From assembly GCA_002928965.1 (NCBI GenBank), contig PERU01000009.1:1-64000 (forward strand): a stretch of 64,000 bases of DNA. The letters run 5' to 3'. The notes beneath the pieces are model-generated. The model saw nothing but the letters and a program-made list of their open reading frames with translations. It was not told where the DNA came from and ran no database searches. The position numbers were made by a program, and so were the translations under genes. Shown in pieces: positions 35,239 to 43,135 of the stretch. Source of the stretch: Methylomonas sp. (GTDB taxonomy: Bacteria > Pseudomonadota > Gammaproteobacteria > Methylococcales > Methylomonadaceae). Position 1 is the first letter of the stretch. Each line of letters starts with the position of its first letter.

Positions 35239-38200
35239 TGAATAAAGCACCCGGCGTAAAGCGTAAATCGCAGTCTGCAGTTAAAGCAGCGCCAGAGCCG
35301 GTAAAGCCGCTGGCCCGCAAACCGGAGGCTAAAAAATCGCCGGGGTATTTGCAAACCAAGCTTAAAGTCAGTGAACCCGGCGATGCGCATGAACAGCAGG
35401 CCGATCAGGTGGCTGAGCGGGTCAGTCGCGCCGCCAACCCCATCGTTTCCGCCGAGAAGGACAGTCTGCAAAGAGCAAGCTTGCAACCGGGTCAGGAATT
35501 AGGCGATCCGCAACAAACTCAATCCCGTAAACCGGCAGCGGACGATAGAAAGCCGGAATCGACCCTGAGCCTTAAAGCCGACGACACGCTGAACAAACAG
35601 CCCGATAACAGCCACCTGCAAACCAAGAGTGACGCGCCGCAAATAGACCAAACCACCGAAGAACGACTCGCCAGCCTACGTGGCAAAGGCGAGTCGTTAC
35701 CAGAAGCGGTAAAAATTGATATGCAACAACAATTGCAGGCCGATTTTTCCGCCGTGCGCATCCATAACAACGGTGAAGCGGCGGCATTGGCGGCCGGCAT
35801 CAATGCCAGGGCGTTTACGCTGGGCAACGATATATTTTTCGGTACAGGCGAGTACGCGCCGGACAGTGCCGAAGGGCGCAAACTGTTGGCGCATGAATTG
35901 ACGCATGTGGTGCAGCAGAGCGGCACGATGGGGTTGCTGCAGCGGGATACAACCGATCAGTCGGGGAGCGAACGTTTCGGCGAAAAAAAGACCGGCTACA
36001 TCGAATTCCCGAATTTGGCGGTACCGTCGGAATTACTCAGCGCCTACACCAGCAGGGCGCCGTTCATTCATCATAAGGCCTACAGCCGGGTACGCAATGA
36101 TCAGACAGAAGTCTGGCGGGACGGTATCGCCGTGCAGACCGCCCGCGATAAATTACAAGCCATCGCCAGTCGGCGTCTGGGCGCAGGCAGCACCCCATCG
36201 CGCTATCTGTTCGAAGTGCCATCTGCGCACGATTATCCCAGGGCCAATGAAGGCCGTGGCCGCAGCACCGAATTTTTAAACGGTGGTTCGTTGGATGATT
36301 GCGCACGCCAAGCGGCGATTCCTCGCTGGGATAAATCCGGCAATCCGCACGCATCCACCAGCAGCAACCGCAGGTCCATGGGCAGTTACGATGTCGACCA
36401 TATGCTGGAACAACGTTTCGGCGCGCGCCTGCCAACCGGCGATTTTAGCCTGCGCGACGATGTGCATGTGATGGCGAACTTTTTTCTGCTTGACGGCAAC
36501 ATTAACCGCAACCTCAAGGTGCGCAATCTTGACCAAGCTATCGATTCGGCGTTGGACAGGTTTAGACAGAACAACAGCGAAATCTATGATGGCAAAGCGT
36601 TCAGCGAGTGGAGCAATGCCCAATTGAAATCCCGGCTGAGCTTAAAGTTTATCAATGCGACCGCCGGCGATGCCATCGGTGCCAGCGGCAATAACATTTG
36701 GTCGCAAACCGATATCGAAAGTGGTACGCATATAGACGCCTTGCAACCGGATGCTGGCTCCACCGCACGGATTTTTTACCGCACACCGGCGGATCTCGAT
36801 GCACAGGTCCCGGCCAATAAACGCATGATACTGTTCGGCACCCGGCGGCAGACCATAGACCCCAACCAGCAAAACGAATACCGGGATATGCTGGCGCCAT
36901 TCCGCTTGACTAAAATCGATAATGTCGAAAACGACGACCTGCTGCGCTTCAATATTCGCCTGCCCGAGGATTCGGCGCATTTCGCCGGTAAGAACATCGA
37001 CGAACCGCTGGTTATCAAGTCGCTGGAGGGTTCCGAGCGGGTAGGTCTGGCACCCATGGCGAGGTTTCCCCTGCTGATGGGCCTGCATCGCTTGGCCGAC
37101 GGCGAAAGCAGTTCGGTATTGGAACATAAACAAGCCAGTCCGATTTCTATCGATCATTGGGAGATCGATCCCGCCCAAGGTTTAATCGTGCAGGGCCAAA
37201 TTTTGCCGTCGCTGCCGTTATTGCACAATGCCGGTATCGATTTCGAGCTCAGCGGCCCCGACATTACTTTTTCCAAAACCTTCAGCATCAACGATATTGC
37301 CGCGCCGCCGCCGTTGCAGGTCAGCGAATGTTCGTTAACGGTATCGGCCGGCACGCGCGGTCTGGCAGTGGAAGGGCAGGTCGATTTCGCCGTGGAACAG
37401 CTGGGTAGCGGCTATTTGCGCGGACGACTGGGCAGCGATCGGCATTTGGGCGTCGAGGGTGCGTTTAATTTCAACGCCGAGATTTTCGACCCGGCTCAGG
37501 TGACGCTAGGTTATGTCGACAATGCATTTTACGGGGAAGGGCGCATCGGCATTCCGGGTTCCAAAGTGCCGGGCATACGCAGCGCCACTATCGCCGCCCG
37601 TTTTAACGAACAGGGCTTTAGCGCTTCCGGCGAAGCGGAGCTGGATATTCCAGGCGTGGAACGCGGCAGCATGAATGTCAGCTATTCCGAACAGGACGGC
37701 TTTGCCGTAGGCGGCACCTTCGGTTTGTCGTCGGATATTCCGGGCATTCGTAGCGGACAGGTCAGCGTGGCGTTGCGGCAATCCGCCGAGGGCGCATACG
37801 GTATCACTGCCAGCGGCGAGGCGGTGCCGGACATTCCCGGTTTCGACAGCCGGTTGGCTATCAGTTACGACAATGGCGCGCTCAGTATCGAAGGGCATGC
37901 GCAATTTCAGCGCGGCATGTTGGCGGGCGAAGCCACGGTAGGTGCGACAAACAGAGCTTTGGATAATGCCGGCCAGCCTACCGGCGAGGCTACCGAAACC
38001 ATGATTATGTACGGTAGCGGCTCGGCCACCCTGCGCATCGCGCCGTGGCTGCAAGGCTCGGTCGGTATTGCCTTTGCCCCCAACGGCGAAGTCAGCGTGG
38101 TGGGTGAAATCGGCCTGCCCAGCGCGGTGGAACTGCTGCCGCGCAAGCAGGTGGAAAGGAATGTGTTCTCGATTGGCACCTCGATACCTATCGTACCGGG

Positions 38201-38777
38201 TATCGTCGCCCGCATCGCCGGTGGCGCGGATGCGGTGGCCGGCTTAGGGCCCGGCCAGCTGGATCAGCTGAATCTGCGAGTCGAATATAACCCCAGTCAC
38301 GAGGAAAATACCCATATCTCCGGCGGTGCGCATTTAAACCTGCCAGCCGACGCCGGGCTTCGATTGTTCGTGCGGGCCGGTATCGGTTTGGGCATACCCG
38401 GTGCCAGCGCTACCGGCGGCCTGGAAATTGGCGGTCAGTTGGGCATCGCCGGTGCGGCGGAAGCCTCGGTAAACTTCGACTGGACGCCGGCCACTGGTCT
38501 GGAAATCAACGCCGAAGGTTATATCCACGCCCAGCCTAGATTCGTGTTCGACATTTCCGGCTACGTGGAAGTGGAGGCGCTGTGGATGACCGTCTATGAG
38601 CAACGCTGGAACCTTGCCTCGTTCGAATACGGCTCCGATTTGAGTTTCGGTGTGCGTTTTCCGATTCATTACCAGGAAGGCCAGCCGTTCGATATCGCCT
38701 TAAGCGATGTACAATTCGAAACCCCCAACATTGATACCGATGATATTTTGAGCGGCTTAATAGACAGGATAGCCTGA
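35238..38777 (+). CDS. DUF4157-containing large candidate eCIS cargo/effector
   Basis: 1179 aa. The N-terminal ~150 residues are disordered and basic, then polar. The DUF4157 domain (residues ~152-230) ends in LLAHELTHVVQQSG with a metallopeptidase-type HExxH (first His ~219). The central region holds an HNH-like pattern: YDVDHMLEQRFGA (His ~388) and, ~30 residues on, NFFLLDGNINRNLKV. From ~750 to 900 there are repeated beta units, each with an IPG motif. The C-terminal ~200 residues (ending in the region of SFGVRFPIHYQEGQPFDIAL) are a beta-rich domain seen in very large DUF4157 proteins. AGGAGG precedes ATG 35238. DUF4157 is a known marker of eCIS-linked proteins; whether it is cargo, a toxin or a maturation protease is open. 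Confidence 0.85.
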   Translation: MNKAPGVKRKSQSAVKAAPEPVKPLARKPEAKKSPGYLQTKLKVSEPGDAHEQQADQVAERVSRAANPIVSAEKDSLQRASLQPGQELGDPQQTQSRKPAADDRKPESTLSLKADDTLNKQPDNSHLQTKSDAPQIDQTTEERLASLRGKGESLPEAVKIDMQQQLQADFSAVRIHNNGEAAALAAGINARAFTLGNDIFFGTGEYAPDSAEGRKLLAHELTHVVQQSGTMGLLQRDTTDQSGSERFGEKKTGYIEFPNLAVPSELLSAYTSRAPFIHHKAYSRVRNDQTEVWRDGIAVQTARDKLQAIASRRLGAGSTPSRYLFEVPSAHDYPRANEGRGRSTEFLNGGSLDDCARQAAIPRWDKSGNPHASTSSNRRSMGSYDVDHMLEQRFGARLPTGDFSLRDDVHVMANFFLLDGNINRNLKVRNLDQAIDSALDRFRQNNSEIYDGKAFSEWSNAQLKSRLSLKFINATAGDAIGASGNNIWSQTDIESGTHIDALQPDAGSTARIFYRTPADLDAQVPANKRMILFGTRRQTIDPNQQNEYRDMLAPFRLTKIDNVENDDLLRFNIRLPEDSAHFAGKNIDEPLVIKSLEGSERVGLAPMARFPLLMGLHRLADGESSSVLEHKQASPISIDHWEIDPAQGLIVQGQILPSLPLLHNAGIDFELSGPDITFSKTFSINDIAAPPPLQVSECSLTVSAGTRGLAVEGQVDFAVEQLGSGYLRGRLGSDRHLGVEGAFNFNAEIFDPAQVTLGYVDNAFYGEGRIGIPGSKVPGIRSATIAARFNEQGFSASGEAELDIPGVERGSMNVSYSEQDGFAVGGTFGLSSDIPGIRSGQVSVALRQSAEGAYGITASGEAVPDIPGFDSRLAISYDNGALSIEGHAQFQRGMLAGEATVGATNRALDNAGQPTGEATETMIMYGSGSATLRIAPWLQGSVGIAFAPNGEVSVVGEIGLPSAVELLPRKQVERNVFSIGTSIPIVPGIVARIAGGADAVAGLGPGQLDQLNLRVEYNPSHEENTHISGGAHLNLPADAGLRLFVRAGIGLGIPGASATGGLEIGGQLGIAGAAEASVNFDWTPATGLEINAEGYIHAQPRFVFDISGYVEVEALWMTVYEQRWNLASFEYGSDLSFGVRFPIHYQEGQPFDIALSDVQFETPNIDTDDILSGLIDRIA

Positions 38778-39751
38778 TGGATGCCTCCACCCAGCAACAG
38801 ATTACCGAATTGAACGCCCAGGGCACCCAATTGCATTTGCAGGGTAAATTCAGCAAGGCCGCCGATTGCTATCGGCAGGCGTTGGGCATCGACGCAGGTA
38901 ACGCCACCAGTCATAACAACCTGGGCTTTTTGCTGGCGCAGCAACGGCATTGGAAAGACGCTTTGCACCATCTGCAACTGGCCGTGGAACTGGCGCCGAA
39001 AAACGCCAATTTTCTCGGCAACCTGGGTCAGGTGCTGGCGATGACCGGCTCGGTGCAGGACGGTCTGGATTTATTGCTCAAGGCCGCCAACCTGGACCCG
39101 GCCAACGCGCAAGTGTGGGACAATCTGGGCCGGTTGCGGCTGAACATGGGCGATGCCGCCGGTGCGGAAAATGCCTGGCGGCAAGCCTATCGCAACGCTC
39201 AATACGATGCCCGCATCATCACCTCGCTGGCCGGTGCTATCGCCATGCAAAACCGTCACCCGGAAGCCATAGACTGGTACCGGCAAGCACTGGAAATTAA
39301 CCCCGGTTATGCCGATGCCTGGGCCCAGTTGGGTGTCAGCCTGTTTCTGCGCCAGGATTACGGTTCCGCGCGGGAAACCCTGCAAAAGGCCTTGTCGCTG
39401 GATGCCGCCAATTACAGCGCCTTGCGGCATCTGGGCTATGTTCACATGAGCCTGGGCGACACTCCGCAAGCCTTGGACTTTTTTAAAACCTTGCTGAATT
39501 TTTATCCCGACGCCAGCGCCGTGCGCCTGGATCTGGCCGTGCTGCTGCTGGCGCAAAATCACAATCAAGCCGCGCTGGAACACATGCAGTATCTGTACCG
39601 CAACGACAGCCTCAACGACAGGGTGGTGTTTTATTACGGCCTGAGTTTGTATCAAACAGGCGATAAGCCGCAGGCTTTCGAAATTTGGAGCGCACTGGAA
39701 CAATCCGATTCGCCTTACCGGCAGAAAATTTCCGAATTCGTGCCGAATTGA
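38777..39751 (+). CDS. Tetratricopeptide-repeat protein
   Basis: A 324-aa protein made of about eight TPR units, for example AADCYRQALGIDAGNATSHN, EAIDWYRQALEINPGYADAW and SARETLQKALSLDAANYSAL. No signal peptide or membrane segment is present. It overlaps the DUF4157 stop by one base (TGATG), so it is the last gene of the operon and translationally coupled to it. A chaperone or adaptor for the DUF4157 protein is an attractive inference. No convincing terminator is visible just downstream. Confidence 0.88.
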   Translation: MDASTQQQITELNAQGTQLHLQGKFSKAADCYRQALGIDAGNATSHNNLGFLLAQQRHWKDALHHLQLAVELAPKNANFLGNLGQVLAMTGSVQDGLDLLLKAANLDPANAQVWDNLGRLRLNMGDAAGAENAWRQAYRNAQYDARIITSLAGAIAMQNRHPEAIDWYRQALEINPGYADAWAQLGVSLFLRQDYGSARETLQKALSLDAANYSALRHLGYVHMSLGDTPQALDFFKTLLNFYPDASAVRLDLAVLLLAQNHNQAALEHMQYLYRNDSLNDRVVFYYGLSLYQTGDKPQAFEIWSALEQSDSPYRQKISEFVPN

Positions 39752-39891
39752 GGCGGGTTTTTATAATAAAAAAATGGTAGATGATCGGCTGTATGTTTTA
39801 CGTTACTGAAATTATGGGCTTGAAGGCGTTGCATTATCGGCTATAGTCAGTGCCAACGCATTGATATGTAGGCAAATTTGCTTGATTTATC

Positions 39892-40013
39892 GGCTAATAT
39901 CAAGTTATCAAGGCAAATATGCCCTGTTTTCATAATATGCAAGAAAAAGTGCCTGAAAAGCCGGTCAATATCAGGTTACACGGGCAGATTTGCCTGATAA
40001 TCAATAGTTAGGC
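39892..40013 (+). other. attC-like recombination site (first)
   Basis: The 3' core GTTAGGC is at 40007-40013. Two arms pair imperfectly: ttatcaaggcaaatatgccc at 39905-39924 and gggcagatttgcctgataa at 39982-40000, matching with one mismatch and one unpaired T, the extrahelical-base pattern of attC. The 5' end reads ggctaat rather than a perfect GYYYAAC, so it is weaker than the site at 40721. It precedes a cassette-like gene. The 39752-39891 stretch before it holds a GCAAATTTGC palindrome and no gene. Confidence 0.6.
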
Positions 40014-40073
40014 GGTCTCTTCTCATGATAGTTAGTATGTGTGCTTTTAAGTTCATTCTTTTAAAAAAATAGT

Positions 40074-40663
40074 ATGCTCGATAAAGAAACATTAAAACTC
40101 CTTAATGAAATTGAGAGTGCGGCGTACCGTTGTGTTATTGATGAATATTATTTTGAAATCGTCACCGGGAATACAAAAAGAGATTTTTGGACTGTAGTTC
40201 AAAACGCGCTTGGAGATAATGTATGTCTTTATTGGTTTCATTTATTTGGTAACCATAAAGACGATTTACACTACTCAAAATTTTTTAGTCGGCCGGACGT
40301 TCTTGCTGTAGGAAAAGAATATTCGAAAGAAGCTGTAAAAAACGGATATTGGCTGTGGTTGGTTATGATGATGAGGAATATAAAAAATTTAGAGAAGAGG
40401 TTAAATGTTGTCGAGATAAATTTGTAGCACATAGAGAAATAGGTGCTATAGGTATTTATCCTAATATCAATATTTGTCGATTTATGGCCGAAGAGCTTCG
40501 TGTAGTTCTGAGTGAGCTTGTCGAGAAGTGTAAAGCTAAAGCACCAGATGATGAATTGTTTTGGTGGCATCATTATTATTCGAGTCAAAACAATAAATGG
40601 TTATATAACAAATGCTTGATGTTATATAACACAAGGGTAGAAGATTCATCCGATCTTAAATAA
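40074..40663 (+). CDS. Cassette gene split by a -1 frameshift, HEPN-like motif
   Basis: Two overlapping frames (40074-40427 and the -1 frame ending at 40663) join into a coherent ~196-aa protein if the ribosome slips one base back at A AAA AAC (40337-40343; zero frame GTA AAA AAC). After slippage the sequence runs RILAVVGYDDEEYKKFREEV, then CRDKFVAHREIG, whose R-x5-H resembles a HEPN/AbiU2-type ribonuclease motif. The gene is AT-rich compared with its neighbours and lies between two attC-like sites, so it is a mobile cassette. It is either a frameshifted pseudogene, a sequencing slip in a run of six A, or a programmed -1 frameshift. No strong Shine-Dalgarno sequence is seen before the ATG. 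Confidence 0.6.
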
Positions 40664-40720
40664 ATTCGCAAGGCATTCTGTCTTTGTTGATGGTTGCTGG
40701 GCTTTAACAGGTATTACAGG

Positions 40721-40842
40721 GTCTAACAAGTCGGTCAAAGGGACGCGCCGCCCGTTGGTGGTTTTGAAGTTCTGTTTTTATCAAGGGTCGGCGGCTTCGC
40801 TTAAGCTCTGAGAGCGGCGCGTCCCTTACCGTAACGTTAGGC
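40721..40842 (+). other. Integron attC site (second, well formed)
   Basis: 122 bp from GTCTAAC (40721-40727) to GTTAGGC (40836-40842). The long arms are complementary: cggtcaaagggacgcgccgc (40732-40751) against gcggcgcgtcccttaccg (40814-40831), with a 2-nt extrahelical CA. The variable loop holds ggttttgaagttctgttttt, reminiscent of Vibrio-type attC repeats. This is a textbook single-strand-folding recombination site for an integron integrase. No integrase gene is in the window. Confidence 0.88.
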
Positions 40843-40863
40843 ACAGCAAGAGGGAGAACAAGA

Positions 40864-41256
40864 GTGAGCGTTGCATATTTCATCGTCTTAGATAACGAAG
40901 ATCCAGAATTCGACACATGCGTGAATGGCAAGTCTTTGGCCAAAGAAGCCTCCCGCCTTGATCCAATATGTAAGAAGCTTGCGATCCCCACGTTTGACGA
41001 CTTTCTCAGCGCTTCGGCAGAAGACCTCTCGGATATGCTTGGAGAGGACATTCAGCTCCCAGAAGATGAGGAAGAGAAGTGGTTTAGTCCGGAAGAGGGT
41101 ATCTCGTTCGTAAATGCCCTCACTGAACACATCAAGGCCAATCCAAAGGACGTAAAGGATGCCGAAGGGGTTTTAAGTGACCTAGCGGAATATGCAGAGG
41201 TGCTTGAAAAGACGAAGAGCGCTGGGGCCAAGTGGCGCCTGTCGCTAGACTTTTAG
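40864..41256 (+). CDS. Integron cassette protein, unknown function
   Basis: A 130-aa acidic protein starting at GTG 40864, with GAGGGAG 8 nt upstream. The start codon is 22 bp after the second attC, and its stop is one base before the GCCCAAC of a third attC 5' end, the tight fit of a gene cassette. The sequence (FIVLDNEDPEFDTCVNGKSL; ANPKDVKDAEGVLSDLAEYA) shows no membrane segment or catalytic motif. Similar acidic proteins are seen among integron cassettes, but no function is known to me. Confidence 0.8.
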   Translation: MSVAYFIVLDNEDPEFDTCVNGKSLAKEASRLDPICKKLAIPTFDDFLSASAEDLSDMLGEDIQLPEDEEEKWFSPEEGISFVNALTEHIKANPKDVKDAEGVLSDLAEYAEVLEKTKSAGAKWRLSLDF

Positions 41257-41257
41257 T

Positions 41258-41289
41258 GCCCAACAATTTCTTCCAACGGACGCCTGGGA
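41258..41289 (+). other. Truncated attC (5' half only)
   Basis: GCCCAAC (41258-41264) followed by aatttcttccaacggacgcc is the classic 5' arm of an attC. The matching 3' arm (a gcgtccgttg-like sequence ending GTTAGGC) is not found before the MNT gene at 41390. The cassette boundary therefore seems to have been broken here and joined to other DNA. 41290-41389 holds no gene. Confidence 0.6.
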
Positions 41290-41389
41290 CGTTTCGCCTT
41301 TCACTCAGGCATTCGCAGCCGAGCGCCGGCGAATAAACGCTTTAAGACGGTTTCGCACCAGCAAGCCGTCATAACCAAGGGGATATAAC

Positions 41390-41683
41390 TTGACTGAATT
41401 ATATGAAATGTTACAGCAGCAAAAAGCCAGTATTCTGGAAATTGCCAAGCATTACCACGCAGCCAACATCCGCGTGTTTGGCTCCGTGGTGCGCGGCGAA
41501 GCGCGCGAAGACAGCGACATTGATTTATTGGTCGATTTTCTGCCAGGCTCAACTCTATTGGATCAGGTTGGCCTGATTGATGCCCTATCGACGACACTGG
41601 GCCGTAAGGTCGATATAGTCAGCGAGCGCGCATTGAACAAATACTTACGCCAACGGGTTTTGCAAGAAGCCGTAACGCTATGA
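41390..41683 (+). CDS. MNT-type nucleotidyltransferase antitoxin (MntA-like)
   Basis: A 97-aa minimal nucleotidyltransferase with the active-site signature VFGSVVRGEAREDSDIDLLV (GSxxRG...SDxDL). In MntA/HepT pairs the MNT protein AMPylates and silences the HEPN toxin. It starts at TTG 41390 with AAGGGG upstream. It overlaps the HEPN gene by ATGA, and together they form the expected two-gene module. It lies immediately after the broken attC. Confidence 0.9.
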   Translation: MTELYEMLQQQKASILEIAKHYHAANIRVFGSVVRGEAREDSDIDLLVDFLPGSTLLDQVGLIDALSTTLGRKVDIVSERALNKYLRQRVLQEAVTL

Positions 41684-42024
41684 AAGATCGATTTATCTTC
41701 ATTGCTGCGGCATTGGAAAGCATCGAGTTAATTCAGTCTTATATAGAAGGCTACGATTTAACTTGGTTTTTGGCCGATAGAAAAACTCAGGATGCAGTGA
41801 TTCGCAATCTGGAAATCATCGGCCAAGCGCTTAAGGACTTTGGTGTTGAAACCTTGTTGGCGGAACAACCTAATATGCCTTGGCGAGAAATTTCCGGTAT
41901 GCGCAATGTTTTAGCACATGAGTATTTGGGCGTTGATTCTGTGATGGTCTGGGAAACAGTGCAAACCCATCTCGATACATTGCAACAAGCACTCGAAACA
42001 ATAATGGAACAACCAAACCTATAA
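41680..42024 (+). CDS. HEPN-domain toxin (HepT-like, DUF86)
   Basis: A 114-aa DUF86/HEPN protein with the RNase motif RNVLAHEYLG (Rx4HxY) near residue 75, and SIELIQSYIEGYDLTWFLAD with AVIRNLEIIGQALK as the helical core. HepT toxins cleave RNA, and the MNT partner encoded directly upstream neutralises them. It is coupled to MNT by a 4-nt overlap. Confidence 0.92.
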   Translation: MKDRFIFIAAALESIELIQSYIEGYDLTWFLADRKTQDAVIRNLEIIGQALKDFGVETLLAEQPNMPWREISGMRNVLAHEYLGVDSVMVWETVQTHLDTLQQALETIMEQPNL

Positions 42025-42443
42025 GCTAAGCGCATCTGTCGTGTATTAGAACGCACGTCTAAATCGAATATTTCTGTTTTTAATGTGTCCCTACCGGGCG
42101 CTTTAATTTAACGCCGGTTCGGGGGACGGCAGCCGCGATACTGTCTTTTGCATCGCCAAAAAACAGTATCCAAAGACAAGGCGACCCGGATGCTGCTTAA
42201 ATCCTGCGCTCCTCACTTTTGACGAGGGTTTTCGGAAGGGGCGTGCTACCCCTCCGAAAACGAGCGGTATCCCAGTTGCTCTCCTGCGGACTACTGTCGC
42301 CAAAAGCTCCGGTGCTCGGCGCGGCATACGGGATAAAACCGTCCCATTTTTGATTGGTAGCTGTTGGCATCAACTCATATAAACAGAAAGAGCGGCTTGC
42401 ATTGGGCTGGGAATCAGGGGACTTAAATCGATATCGCCCGCCG
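42025..42443. other. Intergenic region with hairpins
   Basis: About 420 bp between hepT and the convergent hypothetical gene. A strong stem-loop lies at 42228-42261 (listed separately). An 8-bp inverted repeat gatactgt/acagtatc is at 42137-42144 and 42163-42170. The 84-codon minus-strand frame at 42197-42451 runs through the hairpin and is not called. Confidence 0.5.
42228..42261. repeat. Long hairpin (13-bp stem with one bulge)
   Basis: The arms gttttcggaagggg (42228-42241) and cccctccgaaaac (42249-42261) pair over 13 bp with a single bulged A and a 7-nt loop. It lacks a clear poly-T tail on either strand, so it may be a repeated palindrome or a bidirectional transcription barrier between convergent genes rather than a typical terminator. 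Confidence 0.55.
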
Positions 42444-42956
42444 TTAATCAAGGTTTGCCAAGTTCTCGTCCAGTTTATAGGTGGAGACGGTTAAAGCATA
42501 TTTATCAGTGAAATAATTGCGTAACCATTCCGTGGTGTCTGCGTGCTTGTATTTGATGGCATCCGTCATCAATTGCAACCGTTGCCTGACAATATGTTCG
42601 GGCATTAATAGCAGTTCAATGTCCGACATGGCGACAAATTTGTCTGCCTCGGTGGTGCGGCCATTCAGAATTTTAAACAACTGATGTTTTTTTAATTCCA
42701 GATGCGTGGCAAGCTCTTCCTTAAAATCCAGAAACAGCAGCAACAGGTCTTTGCCGCAGTAATTATCGTCATTCAATTTGTGCAGCCGATTAATCAAATG
42801 ATGAATGGCGAATCGATAAAGCTTGGATTCACGCACATATAGACGTGCAGCCAGCGTGCGGACTGTGACTCTGTCAGAGTTACCCAGTCTTATGGAGACG
42901 ATATTTTTTTTATCGTTATACAGATCATCTTCGGTCAACATTCGCTTCTCAATCAT
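42444..42956 (-). CDS. Hypothetical protein, possible DNA-binding N-terminus
   Basis: 170 aa, not recognised. Residues ~20-60 (VSIRLGNSDRVTVRTLAARL, then YVRESKLYRFAIHHLINRL) have the strand-helix-helix look of a ribbon-helix-helix segment. The rest is helical and charged, with no membrane part. It is convergent with hepT and divergent from gspC, whose start is 179 bp away. It might be a regulator, but this is weakly supported. Confidence 0.6.
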   Translation of the reverse strand: MIEKRMLTEDDLYNDKKNIVSIRLGNSDRVTVRTLAARLYVRESKLYRFAIHHLINRLHKLNDDNYCGKDLLLLFLDFKEELATHLELKKHQLFKILNGRTTEADKFVAMSDIELLLMPEHIVRQRLQLMTDAIKYKHADTTEWLRNYFTDKYALTVSTYKLDENLANLD

Positions 42957-43135
42957 GTTGTGGCATTCATAATCGAACGATATTAATTCGGTAATATTAC
43001 AAATGTATAACGGTTTGATTACAAAGCTCAGTTAATGACAGCGAGGAGCATCGGAATTTGAAATTTATTCCCGTAGGTGCTGCCTAAAGTGGGTGTCGTC
43101 ATAAAACAGTCATATTCGCTTCGCATAATTTATGC

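Noticed and set aside
9622-39751. Interpretation as a prophage or R-type pyocin
   Set aside because: No capsid, portal, terminase, integrase or lysis genes; DUF4255, the AAA+ ATPase and DUF4157 point to an eCIS.
42197-42451. 84-codon minus-strand frame next to the hypothetical gene
   Set aside because: It runs through a strong hairpin and has no family likeness or ribosome-binding site.
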